From Codonopsis lanceolata (lineage: Eukaryota > Streptophyta > Magnoliopsida > Asterales > Campanulaceae), in contig CM028377.1 of NCBI GenBank assembly GCA_013146195.2, positions 31,625,083 to 31,689,082 of the forward strand: 64,000 bases of DNA, read 5' to 3'. This document shows positions 21,986 to 33,522 of this stretch, piece after piece; within the stretch, counting starts at the first letter, position 1; each line of letters opens with the position of its first letter. The position numbers and the translations under genes are program-made. Below the pieces are notes generated by a model. The model was given only the letters and a program-made list of their open reading frames with translations. It was not told where the DNA came from and ran no database searches.

Positions 21986-22235
21986 TATGTACGTTTGTTA
22001 GCTGGGTAGCCATGTTGATGCTATGAAATCCATGGTTTTAGTTTAATTGACTTTGAAATCGAACAAGATAACTGTTTGTACGTTGGGGGTGTTAGTGTAA
22101 ATGGTAAGAAATAAAGGGGGTGTTAGTGTAAATTTAGTGTATTAATGCTTAAACATCGATTTATGTATGTTTGTTAGCTGGGTAGCCATGTTGATGCTAT
22201 GAAATCCATGGTTTTAGTTTAATTGACTTCGAAAC
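21979..22235. repeat. Direct repeat pair of about 80 bp
   Basis: The block starting CGATTTATGTACGTTTGTTA with TAGCCATGTTGATGCTATG occurs at 21979-22060 and again at 22155-22235. Between them GGGGGTGTTAGTGTAAAT is also present twice. Confidence 0.8.
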
Positions 22236-22310
22236 CAAATAGAGTTTGTTTGTGTAAATGCCATGAAATTATATTATTTGGTTTAACTAAAGTAATTATA
22301 ATGATTGTAG

Positions 22311-22933
22311 GAAATGGAATATGGCGACGTTAGTTTTCTTGATGTGTTTGTTAGTACACATACTCTCCGTAGTGGGTTGATGATAGATCAACATCGACAT
22401 TTGTAAGTAAACTTTAATTGAAAGACTTTCTTTTAAATATGTAAATTTATTTATGTATATTATATTGTGTATATGATAATATTTGTTTGTTTTATTGGCA
22501 GTCTGGATATAAGTCAAGGGTATTGGAGGAAGATGCTGACCCTACCCAGCCCCCTACCCAGCCCATTCCATGTATTCCTCAGGTTTTGAAAGAAATCACC
22601 CTTGAATGATGGAAAAAGAGGGGAGATAGAATGTTCGGAATGGGGGACCATGGGCTGCAATGCTCATCGTCGGAACGTCGCTCGCATGCTATTAGGCCCG
22701 ACACTCAGCAGATTTCGAGGATAGAGACTTTATAAGCACGCTTGGCTGAGGAGCAACGTTTGGTTGCGGAATATCGGGAACAAACAGAGCAACGAATTGC
22801 AGAAATAATGGCGAAAATGCAAAGCATGGCACAACAGATGCATGGGTCTTCGAACACTCCCTCTAGTAGTAACGGGTCCCCTTTTCATCCCAGAAATCTC
22901 TTCCAAGATCAGCCCCCCCATCCCCCACTTTGA
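22311..22933 (+). pseudogene. CACTA transposase-type protein (Ptta/En/Spm), C-terminal part, broken
   Basis: An exon follows TTGTAG at 22311 and ends at 22402 before GTAAGT (YGDVSFLDVFVSTHTLR). The next exon starts at 22502 after TTGGCAG, with VLKEITLE, a stop, then RMFGMGDHGLQ, another stop after RIETL, then a coiled coil AEEQRLVAEYREQTEQ ending at 22933. The order of a VF-x-x-THT segment, a GR-x-FG-x-G-type motif and a C-terminal glutamine-rich coiled coil is that of plant Ptta/En/Spm proteins. Two in-frame stops make it inactive. It lies between the subterminal repeat blocks, as expected for the element's own gene. Confidence 0.65.
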
Positions 22934-23162
22934 TTATTGGTACTGCTTGGAAGTTGAAACATTGATATTTGGTATTGTTTGATTTTGTGTGTATATATTT
23001 GGTACTTTGTTGTAATAACATTTAGAGTTTGAGGTTTTTTAAATTGGTTTTCTAGTATTGTTTATTTCGTGTCTTCAGTTTGTATTAATTGTTATATTAT
23101 CAGGTACAAAAAAAATTATAATGATAGTAATTTTATGAATTTTTTTTAATTTTTTTTTATTA
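22934..23162. other. Spacer after the transposase remnant
   Basis: AT-rich probable 3' UTR of the element gene, nothing else seen. Confidence 0.4.
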
Positions 23163-24082
23163 TTAGCGACGGAAATTCCGTTGCTGAAATCAAATTTTAA
23201 TTAACTATTAAAAACCTCTAGCGACGAAATTTTCCGTCGTTGAAATTAAATTTTAATTAGCTTTTAAAAACCATCAGCTTCCGTCGCTGAAATTCAGCCT
23301 TTAGCGACAGAAAATTCCGTCGTTGAAATTAAATTTTAATTATAACTTATAAAAACCTTTAGCGACGGAAATTTCTGTCGCTGATATTAACCTTTAGCGA
23401 CGAAAATTGATACGTCGGACATCTGCGACGCGTGATCCAAGGTTCTAAAAATCGTTAGGCGGGCGCTAGACGCCAGACCAGGGCCTAGCGCCTAGGCGGG
23501 ATATACGCGGGGCCTAGGCGGGGTCGAGAAATAAGACATAATATCTGATTTTTAATATATTTTTTATTCTAACCTAATTATTAAACATAATTTTTTTAAT
23601 TATACTAATACTAAATATCACCTAATAATTTAAAAGTAATAATTACATTATGATGTTAAATTTTAAAGGTAAAACTAGAAATTTTATAACATCTACGGTT
23701 CAAAATATTACAAAAATAGTCAACAGTTCAATTATCCATAGGTCCGTTGACAATTACAAATTTACAAAAATAATTTAATAATTTTAAATTGATATTTATT
23801 ATTATTATTATTTAAAAAACCCAAAAATGACATTATTTAGGGCCAAAATTTTTTAAAAAACTAAAAAAATAGGAAAAATCAGCAGTTGGCCGCCTAGCCC
23901 GCCTAGCCGATTTTTTCGCCGATTTGCCAAATTTCTAGGCGTCGGGGTGGCGCCTAGGTCGATTTTTAGAACACTGGCGTGATCACCGACGGAAAAATTC
24001 GGTCACTGGAGAGCCATTAACGACGGAATCCTGACTTTAGCGATAGAAAATTCCGTTGCTAAAGGTCATTTTTCTAATAGTG
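23163..24082. repeat. Right subterminal repeats of the CACTA element
   Basis: TAGCGACGGAAATTCCGTTG-type repeats at 23163-23410 and 23985-24068, then the right terminus TTTTTCTAATAGTG. The block is split by a hAT-type MITE at 23438-23976. Confidence 0.75.
23438..23976. mobile_element. Non-autonomous hAT element with 8-bp target duplication
   Basis: The right end, reverse complemented, is CAGTGTTCTAAAAATCG. The left end is CAAGGTTCTAAAAATCG. Both continue into GC-rich GGCGCCTAGG-type stems. The sequence GCGTGATC flanks it on both sides (23430-23437, 23977-23984). An 8-bp duplication and a CAGTG start are the marks of the hAT superfamily. No ORF. Confidence 0.88.
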
Positions 24083-24405
24083 TCATCGTCAGTCTCCTCA
24101 TGCTCTCCATGTGTTCACTAATGCTGTTTGGGCGGGCAACAAAGATGACTACACATCCACCAGTACTTACATTGTCTATCTTGGCAGCAACCCGATCTCT
24201 TGGAGTTCCAAGAAGCAACACATTGTTGCTCGCTCCTCGACTGAAACTGAATACCGGGCAATGGCTATCACTCCTGCTGAAGTCCGATGGATTGAGTCTC
24301 TCCTCAGAGAGTTCGGTATAACATCATCGATTGAGCCTGTTATTTACTGTGACAATGTGGACGCCACTAGTTTTTGCTCGAACCCAGTCTTTCATATCAA
24401 TTATC
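24083..24405 (+). pseudogene. Ty1/copia RNase H fragment
   Basis: The frame 24111-24428 reads WAGNKDDYTSTSTYIVYLG, then SSTETEYRAMA and VIYCDN, the copia RNase H with its conserved SSTE(A/T)EYR and YCDN. It begins abruptly at the CACTA right end and stops at about 24400. It is the same family as the copia element at 39962-43087, so a larger copy was once here. Confidence 0.85.
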
Positions 24406-24727
24406 AATTTTTTTATTTTTATTTGTGAGATTGAAAAAAGATGAACCTTATTGATTTGACACGAGTTATGATAGATTGAGGTTACTAATGAAAAATTACT
24501 TAAAGCTCAACACTATCTTATAGTCAATATGAGCATTAATATTAGAATATATGTTTTGTATTTATTCATATATTGTTTTCCATAGCATTTTTCAAGCGTT
24601 TGCCAAACACCTGAAATGTTTTTCGGCATATTTTCAAAAAATTTACCAAACAACTAATTATGAAATTTTTTCATTTTCCGGAAATCATTTTCTGTAAATC
24701 ATTTTCCGTGAAACAAACAAATCTTTA
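24406..24727. repeat. AT-rich dispersed repeat, partner of 39600-39961
   Basis: Shares long phrases with 39600-39961, for example TATTGATTTGACACGA, GTATTTATTCATATAT and CATTTTCCGTGAAAC. Non-coding. Confidence 0.75.
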
Positions 24728-24729
24728 TA

Positions 24730-24952
24730 CTCCTTCCGTTTTAACTCAAAAGTCACATTTGACGAGTCTAATAATTAATTGATGTATAAGTAATATCGTA
24801 GTTAATCAAAATAACAAAAATATAAATATAGCAGAGATGCTTACAACAAATACGAAGGTTAAAGTTAAAAAATTATGGAGACCGAAGCATAATTTTTGAA
24901 AGCGAACTTTTTAATTAAAATATCTCAAAATAATTGAATAGAAGGGAGGGAG
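24730..24952. mobile_element. Stowaway-like MITE
   Basis: Left end CTCCTTCCGTTTTAACTC, right end GAAGGGAGGGAG, TA flanks. A truncated relative is at 43088-43265. Confidence 0.75.
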
Positions 24953-24958
24953 TAATAT

Positions 24959-24962
<4 letters not shown>

Positions 24963-25012
<50 letters not shown>
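24963..25012. repeat. (TA)n microsatellite
   Basis: About 25 uninterrupted AT pairs. Confidence 0.95.
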
Positions 25013-25014
<2 letters not shown>

Positions 25015-25071
25015 TGAAATATGCATATAATCATAGACTAAAGCTTAAAAATATTAAATCTCTTACAAATC

Positions 25072-26700
25072 TATTAACTATAACTAAAAGAGAAGCCGTT
25101 GCTGCCACTTGACGAATTTATGTTAAATGCTTAATTTTTTAAAGGAATTTTATACTTCCACATGTCACTTTCTATGAATTGTAAAAAAAAAATCTTTTTT
25201 TTCCTGCCAAAATTGATCAGTTTAGGATAAATTTTATCACATTTGCAATTATCAAGTAGATTTTATCACATTATCAAGTAGTTAACCATTTTTTTTTCTC
25301 TCTTCTTTTTTTATACGTACTCTCTCTCTCTCTCTCTCTCTTTTCACTTCTAATTTAGTTTAGGATATATTAGTTTACAATATAAATAAAAAGTTACCGA
25401 TAAAAGTGAACAATTAAATTAGGATAAATTTTAATCACATTATCAAGTAGATTTTATCACATTATCAAGTAGTTAACCCATTTTTCTCTCGTCTTTTTTT
25501 ATATGTACTTTATCTCTCTTTTCTCTTCTAATTTAGTTTAGAATAATCTATTAACTATAACTAAAATATCTATCTATAACTATTACTAAAACAAAAGCCG
25601 ATGCTGCCACGTGGCGGTTTTATGTAAAAACCTAAAAGTTTTAAATAAATTTTGTGTTGCCACGTGTAATCTTCGAAATGGAAAAAAGTTTTTTCTTTTT
25701 TCAAAATCGATTAGTTTAAGTTAAAAATTATAAATCTAATTAGATATGATAAAATTCTTAAAATTAATTGGATAAGATAAAACAGATTTAGGATATAGTT
25801 TTACGAGCAAATTTATGACAGAGATTTAGGATTTTGGTTTTTTTTTTCTTTCAAATATCGTTTAATTAAACTATATTTTATCCTATATAATTTATACAAG
25901 TTTAATTTGACTAAAACTCTTCTATTTCCATCTCTTTTTATTTTCATAATTCTATATTATTTGTTTTTCTACTAATCTATATTTATTAATTATTAATTAT
26001 TAATTATTAATCTATTAATTATCTATTAACTATTATTAAAACATAAGCTGTTACTGCCACATGACGACTTTCTGTTGTACGCTTAAAGTTTTAAAGGAAA
26101 TTATGTGCTTCCACGTGTCACCTTCTATACAAGTTTATAAATTTTTTTCCTACCAAAAATAAAAACCCATGCCCTTTATATATGGCAAAAGTTTTTTTTT
26201 GTTTTTTTTACCTTTTTTTTTTTGCCAAAATCGGTTAGTACCTGATATATTTTATGACATTGATTTAAACGCGTTTCACTTGATTAAACTCTAATTTTTA
26301 CGGTAAATTTTTTTGTGGATATATTTTTATCAATGCTCACATATTTTAATCTTTCAATTACATGACTATATGATCAATTTTGAATATTTACCTTATTTTT
26401 TGTTTTTTTTCAAATTATTCTAATTAAAAAAATTATTTATTACAAGTTTAGAAAATCATCATATTATAAACAATTTTTGCAAATAAAAAAAAACTATTAA
26501 AACCATGCATATGGTACTAAATATATCTATATAATTCTTTTCTATTCCTGCCAAAAATTAAAATCTAGTAGATTTTAAAACCGGTGTCTCCTTTATGCAT
26601 GGTAAAAGGTTATTTTTTTACCATTTTTTGTTGTCAAAATCAGTTAATATCAGATAGATTTTATTACGTTTAATTTTAACGTGTTTCACTTGATTAGTAC
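25072..26700. mobile_element. Cluster of Helitron-like 5' ends and AT-rich remnants
   Basis: Three related starts: near 25072 (TCTATTAACTATAACTAAAA then GAGAAGCCGTTGCTGCCAC), near 25570 (TCTATAACTATTACTAAAAC then AAAAGCCGATGCTGCCACG) and near 26020 (CTATTAACTATTATTAAAAC then ATAAGCTGTTACTGCCAC). Each is preceded by AT-rich sequence, and the first two by A. A TC start followed by TATTAAAA and a CCACGTG-like stretch is typical of plant Helitron 5' ends. 3' CTRR ends were not identified with certainty. Confidence 0.45.
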
Positions 26701-27628
26701 TCCAAATTTTCATGGTAAAAAAAACGTGAGATCGCAAATATTTACAATTAGGGTTACAATTGAAGTAAGATTACACAAATCTTTTATGAGAAAACAATCA
26801 TACATAATTAGGAAGGAATCGTAAAAAGATAATTACAACTAAATATTAATTGCAAGTAAATGGAAAGTAGTGGCGGATCCAGGGATAAACTTCGGCGGTG
26901 TCACAAATTAGTACTAATTAAAAAAATTAAGCTCAAGAATTTTGAATTAAAAAAAAAACCCTAATTTTTTATATAAGCTCATAATTTTCAAATTTTCTAT
27001 TTTTAAAAATCCCAATTCCCAAAAAGGCGACAATAACTCAACCAAGAAACAAATTCCAGTAAATTCATCATATAATTTAACCCCAAATACAAAAATCAAA
27101 TTTCGAATAAATAGAAATAATTCCAACAAATTCATCAATGAAATCAGTTAATCAACTATATAAATCCAAATTCAAAAATCAAAAGCCCTAAGTCTAAATA
27201 AATAGATAGATCATAGAATCAGAACTCAGAAGTATGAAGAATTGAAGAGAAAGTGAATTACCTCTCTCCTGCCCTCCTCTCGTACGTTCCATTGCCCATT
27301 ACTGACTCGCCACCATCGGTGGTCCTGCCGGTCGTGCTTCCCAATCGGTCTTCACCTTCAGGCTTCCGTCTTCACTTTTCATGGCTCGCAGCCTTGTAGA
27401 GACGCTAGATGCAAACTATCGCAATTCGCATACGCAAATCATTTCTTTTTTCGCTTTTTGTTTGTCATATCCTTTGATGTAGAGTAGGGTTTGGGAAAAA
27501 AAAAACTGGGCAGCGTCACTTCTACAAAACGACGTCGTTTTACAGGATAAAAAGTAAAAAAAGAACTTTGGCTGGTGCACCTGCCCCCTAAGTTGTACAC
27601 ATGCATCTGCCCCTGATAGAAAGACTAT
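26701..27628. other. Repeat-like region without a supported gene
   Basis: Contains GTGGCGGATCCAGGGA at 26871, a phrase frequent in plant repeats, and AAAACGACGTCGTTTT, a perfect palindrome, at about 27527. The CT/GC-richer stretch 27258-27400 could be a captured exon. No protein is recognised. Confidence 0.35.
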
Positions 27629-27663
27629 AGCGTTATTCATAATTATTGTGAATTCCTACACAA
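27629..27663. repeat. Fragment of a copia LTR end
   Basis: GTTATTCATAATTATTGTGA then ATTCCTACA matches the 3' end of the LTRs at 39962-40175 and 42878-43087. Confidence 0.7.
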
Positions 27664-28499
27664 AGTTGGTAATGGTCTCCCACTTAGAAAATAGGGCAAA
27701 AACCATCCATGGGTTTTATTGGCTTTTTTTTTTAAGAGTCTAGGTTGAAGTTGTTGTAATATAAGTAAAATCATGATACTTACTTAACAAACGTAAATTT
27801 AATAAAATTATATAAAATAAAGATCTCCTATTTTCATTTTGGGTATCTCATGGAAGTATCGTTTTTCAGTTTTGAGTTGTTTGGTTTATAAATTGGGGAG
27901 CTTAGAGCATCAACAACAAGGGTGCCAACAACAGTGCTTGTGGGATTCCGTGGGATTCTTCCAAATAACAACGGTGGTTGATGGTTGTTTGTTCAAGCAA
28001 AAGGCAATTCAAGAGCAAAACAAGCTCTCACCCTTCAGGAAAAAAAAGGCTTAAATAGCAATTTGGTCACCTTACTTTTCACTTTTTTTTCATTAAGATC
28101 ACTCTACTATTTTTTTTCTCACTTTAATCACTGTACTTGGCCAATCAAGTCAATAAGATCACTATGGATCATTTCCATTAGTTAGATGGAAGAAAATATT
28201 TTAAATGACCAAAATGCTTTTACTAATGTTAAAAAGTTTTTAGTTTAAAATATTAATAGTTAAGAGGTCAAACTAAAAGAACAATTTACCAATATTTAAT
28301 TTATATTTTCATTAATTTAGTAAAAATAACCCATCTTAAATCTCTTTTCTTTAATTTATATTTTTATTCATTTAAGCTTAATCCGATATTTAATTTTTGG
28401 GCAAGTGCCGCCACATGACTTAAAAAATATTTATTTAATAATAATAATAATAATAATCAACTTGGTCATTTGAGAAAAAAAAAACAGAAAATTCTCTCA

Positions 28500-28876
28500 T
28501 TCCCAACTTCGATCCTCTCTCGCTCCCTCCCATCCCAGCCCTAGCCGCTCTAGTAGACAGAGTAGATAGGCAGCAACAGCAGTCCAGCTGCTCCAGCCTC
28601 CATCGCCACCGATCTCCTCAGCTCCTCCACGCACGCGACATGCCTCCAAGAACGACATGATCAACATCTACTCTCTTGTTTCTTCCCGTCTTCGATCTTC
28701 CTTCTCTCTCCTCTCTCATTCTTCTAGTCTTCGGTTTACATTCCTAGTGGGAGTCCATCTATGAGGCTCGTTCTCGCATCCACCTCCTCTCCACCATCCT
28801 TCTCGAACCAAAAACACCCCCACCACATTCGCCGCTCCCAAATCCGTCCCAAACCCTTCACACCCACTTCCATCTT
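28500..28876 (+). pseudogene. Gene-like fragment inside the MULE, split by the LTR unit
   Basis: A CT-rich leader leads to an ATG at 28761: MRLVLASTSSPPSFSNQKHP and a Pro/His/Arg-rich stretch ending PTSIF. At 28876 it is interrupted by a 3.4 kb insertion and resumes at 32277 as VPQVREKNG then stop. The Ser/Pro/basic composition resembles an organelle-targeting peptide. The source gene is not recognised. Internal sequence richer in GC than the surroundings fits a captured host fragment. Confidence 0.4.
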
Positions 28877-31800
28877 TGTGACGACCCGACCCCGACCCCG
28901 AGGAGGGAACGCGGGTCGTGCCATCCAAATAAGGATAAGACAAGCATACAATTCATGCAAGGACTCAATTATCAAAACTGACGTGACGCAACATTGGACA
29001 CGCAGTACAACTCGGCATTAAAAAGCCGGAATAATTTAAAACTTTAGAACCTGATATAACAGTTAATAGCAAGTAAACCAAGTCATCGGCGAATTTACAA
29101 CCGGAACCCAACAACTAAACAATTCATGCTAATATATAAACACCTCAACGGCTAAACACGCCGGAGAAACTACAAAAGTAAATAAGAGCTAATGGGATGC
29201 TCAGCGGAAGTCTTAACGAGTGAACCAATACATGCAAGCAAGGCTCGGCCTACAAGTGCCTTAAGAAACAACTAGAAACATAAGTAGTACTATTAGTCTT
29301 AGTCTACAACAAGAACAAGACACTAATATTACACATTCCCTAGCTAAGTCTAAATGACTTGCTTAAACCCAAGCGTCCTTGCAAAAGAGAAACCAAAAGC
29401 CAACGCTACCACCTCTAGGAGCGCGATCACGAACAAGAGTAGGCAATCAACCTCGGTGAGACGATCCTGGATGATTAGGATCTAAAACAGTAAAAGGGAG
29501 GGGGTAAGTCATAAAGACTTTGTAAGCCACCAATTATGCATGACAGGATATAATGCAAGGCATACATAGCACGTATCAAGCAAGATCATACTAGCACGTA
29601 GTTCTCATGTCGCGATGCACGTTGTTTTCACATAATTGCTTAATTAAATCACATAGGATAAGGATATATTATGGAACCGGTGCCGCTTCGTAGATCCTGA
29701 AATAGACAAGGTTATCACGATTGTATTTGTCGGATGCACGTGTATGATACATCGACCACGATAGTATTGTTCCAAGCGCCCTTTGGTTACGACGAGGTAC
29801 TCTTCTCCACTGTGATCAGTAGTGAAGGGTGTATGCAAGTTTATGGTGTGGCGACCCATCACTACCATGAATCTCGCGATTCATGACGGCGATGCATCGT
29901 TGACCATCAAGACAATTCACGTAATGCCAGCTGGACTAATGGTATGCCAAGTAGATATTTACTTGTCACACAAAATCAAGTAAGGGGCGAGTTCGACAAG
30001 AGCGAACTCGTCCGAGTCAAGTAGATGTTTACTCACATAATAAATCAAGTAAGGGAGCGAGATCGACAAGAGCGACTCGTCCAATCAAGTAGGCATGTTA
30101 CTCTACGATATATACAAGTCAAGCATGAGATCAATCACGTTAAAAATTCCCAAGAACTAATTTACAATTCAATTGAACTCTAAACGCCGTAGGGATTAAT
30201 TGTAGAGTCGGTATTGTTCAATGACTCTCTAAGTGCAACTCCGTTGAGTTATCGCTAAAAATATTTCCAAGTAGAGGATGAATGCTATAAGCATGTCAAT
30301 ACTTTTTTTTTTCTTCTATGTTATCGATTCTAATAGAACTCAATTACAAAGTCATACATGACTTTAGCCTATCAATACATCAATTCCACAATTTTGTGAA
30401 ACCTTTACATGATTAATTCTTGAACCTTAACAATTGCAATAGATTCTCACCCAAGTAGAGATTGAATGCAATATGCATAGCAATACTCTTTTCTATGTTC
30501 TACCTTTCACTATCACCAAAACACAAAGCCATTCATGACTTTATCCTATCAATAGTTCAATTCCAAATTGTGAAACCCTAGCTTGAACAATTCTTTAAAG
30601 TTGACAATTGCAATTAATTCGTTCACGAGAGTTGTTCCTAAGTACATTTAGAACAACATTCATGTTTTATACAAACCCAAATTATTAAGTATATAGGGCA
30701 GCCCCTAATTTTTTAGATTTCATCCTTAATATGATCAATTCTTTAAAGTTCCCAAATGCAATGAATTCCTTCACAAGAGTTGTTCCTAAGGACATTTAGA
30801 ACAATATTCATGCTTTACACAAGTCCAAATTATTAAGTTAACAAGGCAGCCCCAAAATTTACAGATTATAAACTTGTTAAATTTCAAGTTATTAACATGG
30901 TGCATGTCTTCTTGAGCATGTATCTAGAAACTATCATGAAGGGAGCATGCTTGATATTGAGCATACAAAAACAGGGGATTGAGTGCTTACCTTATTCGAA
31001 ATCCAACGGTTGGATGGCAAAATAAATCAAGGATTAAGAAACTAGGGAGCAAGAGCTTCGATTTGGTGGTCTATACTCGAAAATCCGATGGTTGGATCTC
31101 CGGCAATGTTGCAAGCAAGGTGGAGGATCTTCAAGCTTCTCTTTCTCTCTCAAGGAATCAGCTCAACAATGGAGGAATGGCTGAATGTTAGAGTTTGGGG
31201 AGGAAGAAGGCTCAAAGGTTCAATCCTAGACATGAGTTATTAAGCTTCTAATTGGTGGATTCATGTTGGCCATTGATAAAAACACATCAAAGGGTTGAAA
31301 TTAGACTCAAAAGGGTCACAATACAAGAGGGGGTTCGGATTGGGTTCAATTGGGTTTAATGGTTCAAGCCAAAAATTCAAATTCATCAAATCCCGAAATC
31401 TGGAAAACATAACTTTCATTTGCGAAGTTACTGGACAGTCAATCTTGTAAAATCGACCATAAATATCTTACAACTCCAAATGAGCTGATTTTTGATTTTT
31501 CTGAAACTAGACTCATTAAAATATATTTTATCTTTTTAAATCACTCCATTTGGACTTATATTAATCAAAATATGGTCACTACAAGTTCAAGTACAGAAGC
31601 TGAATTCTTGAAAATAGAATTCTGGCACAGCCGTAAGTCAAGACCTAATTGAGGTACTTAAACACCTTGAAAAATTACCAAAATTTACAGGGAGTATCCT
31701 AACATATGCAGGTAAAACATACTAAATTTTTAGAAAATTCTCTTTAGTAGATTGGTACCAGAATTTTCCCGAAGTTTGCCCAAAAACATGACTAATCTGT

Positions 31801-32271
31801 GAAGAAATAAATTGGTCGTCTTATTACCAAATGCAACAAGTCTATGAACAATGATTGTGCAAGCATGAGAAATACTAGTACACTTGGTCTAGAACTCAAA
31901 TAAACTTCTCGCAAGTTGAAAACACAAAAAATATAAGCAACGAAGGCAATCCCGAGAAACCCTAAGACTCAAAGGAAGCAACAATGCTTCTAAACTCTCA
32001 ACCATGCATATTATGATCAAAATTAATGTTATAAGTCATATATGAAGGGTACTAAGACTCCAATGGGACTTAGTTAAGTACAAATACGCTAAGATGAATA
32101 CTCAAAGCATTAACGACAAAGCATGCAACGCATAGAAGACATTCAAACGACTATGATCGTAACCAACCTAATACAATCATGATATGAACAATATGAACTC
32201 TCTAACATGTTAAGACATACGTTAAGCATGTTATAATGATGTTATACAAGTAATGGGTTTGGGTTCTTACA
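28877..32271. mobile_element. 3.4 kb LTR-like unit with TG...CA ends and ATCTT target duplication
   Basis: Begins TGTGACGACCCGACCCCGAC and ends GGGTTTGGGTTCTTACA. ATCTT lies on both sides (28872-28876, 32272-32276). Within it I see no gag or pol domain. The simplest reading is a solo LTR of a gypsy element with very long LTRs. A non-coding large retrotransposon derivative is the alternative. The open frame at 30979-31191 matches nothing known to me. Confidence 0.75.
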
Positions 32272-33436
32272 ATCTTTGTTCCACAAGTCAGAGAAAAAAA
32301 TGGGTAATTCAACTATGAGAAAAAATGGGTAAGTCAACTAGTTCCATTTGAGATCTCTCATCTCTCTTTAAGAGATTTGACTTCTAAAAGCTGATAATTT
32401 TAAAAACTATGGGGTTTGGAGTTCGGTGATCTTTGATGTGTTCGTCGATGATGGAGAGGTTAATTGCGGTTTTAGGGTTTCAATTTTGGGTTTTCGTTTT
32501 TGCCCTTGTTAGTGAGTAGTGATGTATAAATTAGTGTAATTGAAAATTTTGATTGAAATTAATGAAGAATTTGTAGACTGCTCATTCTATTTTATTTGAT
32601 TTGGTTTGATTGTATATTTGAAATTTGGAAAATTTATTTTGGGAATTGACTTATGCCCAAATTAAACTTTCGGTGTTGGTTACTCATCAAGTTCAATGGT
32701 GGTGGATTGGTGGGTGTTGGCGGGGGGAGGGAGGAGCACATCTCAAGGTTGACGACGAAGTTTGAGGTGTGGGTGTGGTAATGAACGTGATATATGTAGG
32801 GGTATTTTTGAGTTTTTTAAAAGATAGTAAATTTTTCATTCAAAAAACTTGATGGAGTGATAAATGTGAAATAAATATCAAGTACAGAAAAATAAAATAG
32901 TAAAGTGATGTTAATGAAAAAAGCTGAAAAATAAGGGGACCAAATCGCTATTTAAACCATAAAAAATTCAAGAAAAACGATGTCCATAACATGAAAAAGA
33001 AACGAAACAGCTGAGTTTTCAACTGGAAGAGCCAACAGCCTCTGGCCCTCTTGCACTTCCAGCCCCCTTTCACCTTCCACATGTCATCATTGTAGTGAAT
33101 AATATTTTAATTTTTTTCCACCAATTTCTGTTTTTGACCAATTTTTAACCATAAAAAATTATTATTTTTTAATTTTTTCTTCCTGAATTAAAGTACACAT
33201 TTTTACAATCTTCCATTTGGATATGAGGAAAAAATTAAATGATTTCTTCAAGTTTCTAGCCATTTTTCAGTAGAAATATTAATTAATGGAGATAAAAATT
33301 GTAAAATATGAAAAAAGTGTTGGAGTTTGTGCGTTGTTGAAAGGATATTTTTGTTGGGAGCTTAATGACATTTTTATAATTTAAAAAAAAAGGAGCTTTA
33401 AGCTTTCCAAATTGAGGAGCTTTATTGTACATGCTC

Positions 33437-33522
33437 TTATATTGCTCCTGATTTGCCTTTTTGTTTATTAAGCAAAACTTAGGAAACCCTGTTGTTTGAA
33501 AAAATCTCAAAAAATCTCATAA
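33437..33522. other. Junction between two Tourist-like elements
   Basis: About 80 bases, no feature. Confidence 0.5.

Larger units (their letters stand above)
13890..24082. mobile_element. CACTA (En/Spm) element, large and rearranged
   Basis: The left end is TACTACTAGAAAAACGCACC (first base changed from C). The right end, reverse complemented, is CACTATTAGAAAAATGACC. Both ends continue into many subterminal copies of TTTAGCGACGGAAATTCCG and its complement, typical of plant CACTA elements. A decayed transposase-type coding segment lies at 22311-22933. The 3-bp flanks differ (ATA left, TCA right). The left flank is satellite and the right flank is a copia gene, so one side has been rearranged or two elements have been joined. 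Confidence 0.7.
28048..32958. mobile_element. Mutator-like element (possible Pack-MULE) with long terminal inverted repeats
   Basis: Left end GGCTTAAATAGCAATTTGGT, right end reversed GGTTTAAATAGCGATTTGGT. The match continues for about 90 bases (TTTCATTAAGATCAC against TTTCATTAACATCAC). Such long inverted repeats are typical of MULEs. The 9-bp flanks are A-rich and only loosely alike. Without the inner LTR unit it is about 1.5 kb and holds a GC-rich gene-like piece. Confidence 0.7.
27905..33436. mobile_element. Tourist/Harbinger-like element, host of a nest
   Basis: Starts GAGCATCAACAACAAGG and ends with the inverse TTGTACATGCTC, with TTA directly before and after (27902-27904, 33437-33439). 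Without the inner insertion it would be about 0.6 kb. It has no ORF of its own. Confidence 0.6.

Noticed and set aside
30979..31191. 70-codon ORF inside the 3.4 kb LTR-like unit as a host gene
   Set aside because: No homology that I recognise and no splice or promoter context.
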